Below are positions 5,921 to 6,362 of a stretch of 6,362 nucleotides of DNA, one piece after another. How positions within the stretch are numbered: position 1 is the stretch's first letter; each line of letters begins with the position of its first letter. The notes beneath the pieces are model-generated. The model worked only from the letters and a program-made list of their open reading frames with translations, was not told the DNA's origin and did not search any database. This stretch comes from UBA4615 sp044360485 (GTDB lineage Bacteria; Pseudomonadota; Gammaproteobacteria; Burkholderiales; Burkholderiaceae_E): the NCBI GenBank assembly GCA_044360485.1, contig JBIKKG010000211.1:1-6362 (forward strand), written 5' to 3'. Position numbers and translations under genes: made by a program.

Positions 5921-6362
5921 GTGCACCCATCCTCGCCCCCTTTCCTCTCAATCGATTCGCTCGACTTCGGTTACAACGGCCGCAAGCTGCTGCGCGATTT
6001 GAACCTGCATGCGCACCGCGGCGAAGTGGTGGCCCTGATGGGCGGCTCGGGTTCGGGCAAGACCACGGTGCTGCGTCTGCTGGGCGGGCAGTTGCGCCCC
6101 GACGCCGGGCGTGTGCAGTTCGATGGCGAGGAGGTCGGGGCACTGGATCGCGCGGGCCTGTACCGCATCCGCCGTCGCATGGGCATGCTCTTTCAGCATG
6201 GGGCACTGTTCACCGACTTATCGGTCTTTGACAACGTCGCGTTTCCGCTGCGAGAACACACTCGCCTGTCGCCGACCATGATCCGCGATCTGGTCCTGAT
6301 GAAGCTCGATGCCGTGGGGCTTCGCGGCGCAGCAGCACAGATGCCGGCACAGATTTCGGGTG
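5921..6362 (+). CDS. mlaF: Phospholipid transport ABC ATPase MlaF, 5' part (gene runs off the right edge)
   Basis: MlaF is the cytoplasmic ATPase of the MlaFEDB inner-membrane complex, which moves phospholipids between the membranes and maintains outer-membrane lipid asymmetry. The 147 codons present contain Walker A GGSGSGKT at 41-48 (Lys47), the family-specific LLGGQLRPDAG at 53-63, Q-loop Gln92 in MLFQHGALFTD, then VFDNVAFPLREHT at 102-114 and MKLDAVGLRGAA at 127-138. These are very close to E. coli MlaF and unlike generic ABC ATPases. The window ends after PAQISG, inside the signature motif, so Walker B and the switch His are not seen. The GTG at 5921 places the Walker lysine at residue 47, as in E. 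coli; an in-frame GTG at 5885 would add 12 residues. No Shine-Dalgarno is visible. The permease gene mlaE and the rest of the operon are expected downstream. Confidence 0.94.
   Translation, partial: MHPSSPPFLSIDSLDFGYNGRKLLRDLNLHAHRGEVVALMGGSGSGKTTVLRLLGGQLRPDAGRVQFDGEEVGALDRAGLYRIRRRMGMLFQHGALFTDLSVFDNVAFPLREHTRLSPTMIRDLVLMKLDAVGLRGAAAQMPAQISG

Overview
The window reads as GC-rich chromosomal DNA from a Gram-negative proteobacterium. Gene order and protein style fit a betaproteobacterium (Burkholderiales- or Rhodocyclales-like) best, but the sequence alone does not fix genus or family. Every base-pair block is accounted for by recognisable envelope-biogenesis genes. I see no mobile element, tRNA, rRNA, CRISPR array or foreign-looking island.

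Layout. The left half (1-3726) is one tightly packed minus-strand operon read right to left: kdsD, kdsC, lptC, lptA, lptB, then the first 17 codons of rpoN, which leaves the window at position 1. Junctions are very short: a 4-base ATGA overlap for kdsD/kdsC, then gaps of 9, 69 (or 6, depending on the lptA start), 13 and 30 bases. A 58-base divergent promoter region (3727-3784) separates this operon from the plus-strand half. That half holds a KefB/KefC-type CPA2 cation:proton antiporter with a C-terminal RCK module (3785-5788), a 132-base spacer with a possible promoter, and the 5' part of mlaF (5921 to the window end), cut inside its ABC signature motif.

How the genes work together. KdsD makes D-arabinose 5-phosphate and KdsC removes the phosphate from Kdo-8-phosphate; these are the first and third steps of Kdo synthesis for the LPS inner core. 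LptB powers extraction of finished LPS from the inner membrane, LptC anchors the bridge there, and LptA forms the periplasmic bridge. MlaF powers the Mla system, which moves phospholipids between the membranes and keeps the outer leaflet asymmetric. The block therefore joins LPS synthesis, LPS export and phospholipid transport, with sigma-54 (rpoN) at its downstream end. Escherichia coli has a very similar order (mla genes, an ion exchanger yrbG, kdsD, kdsC, lptC, lptA, lptB, rpoN). Here the ion transporter in the middle is of a different family and points the other way.

I do not find an undescribed system. The points most worth a second look are the compact divergent promoter with a shared TATA core that may make kdsD leaderless, the swapped ion transporter at a conserved position, the competing hairpins in front of rpoN, and the uncertain lptA start.
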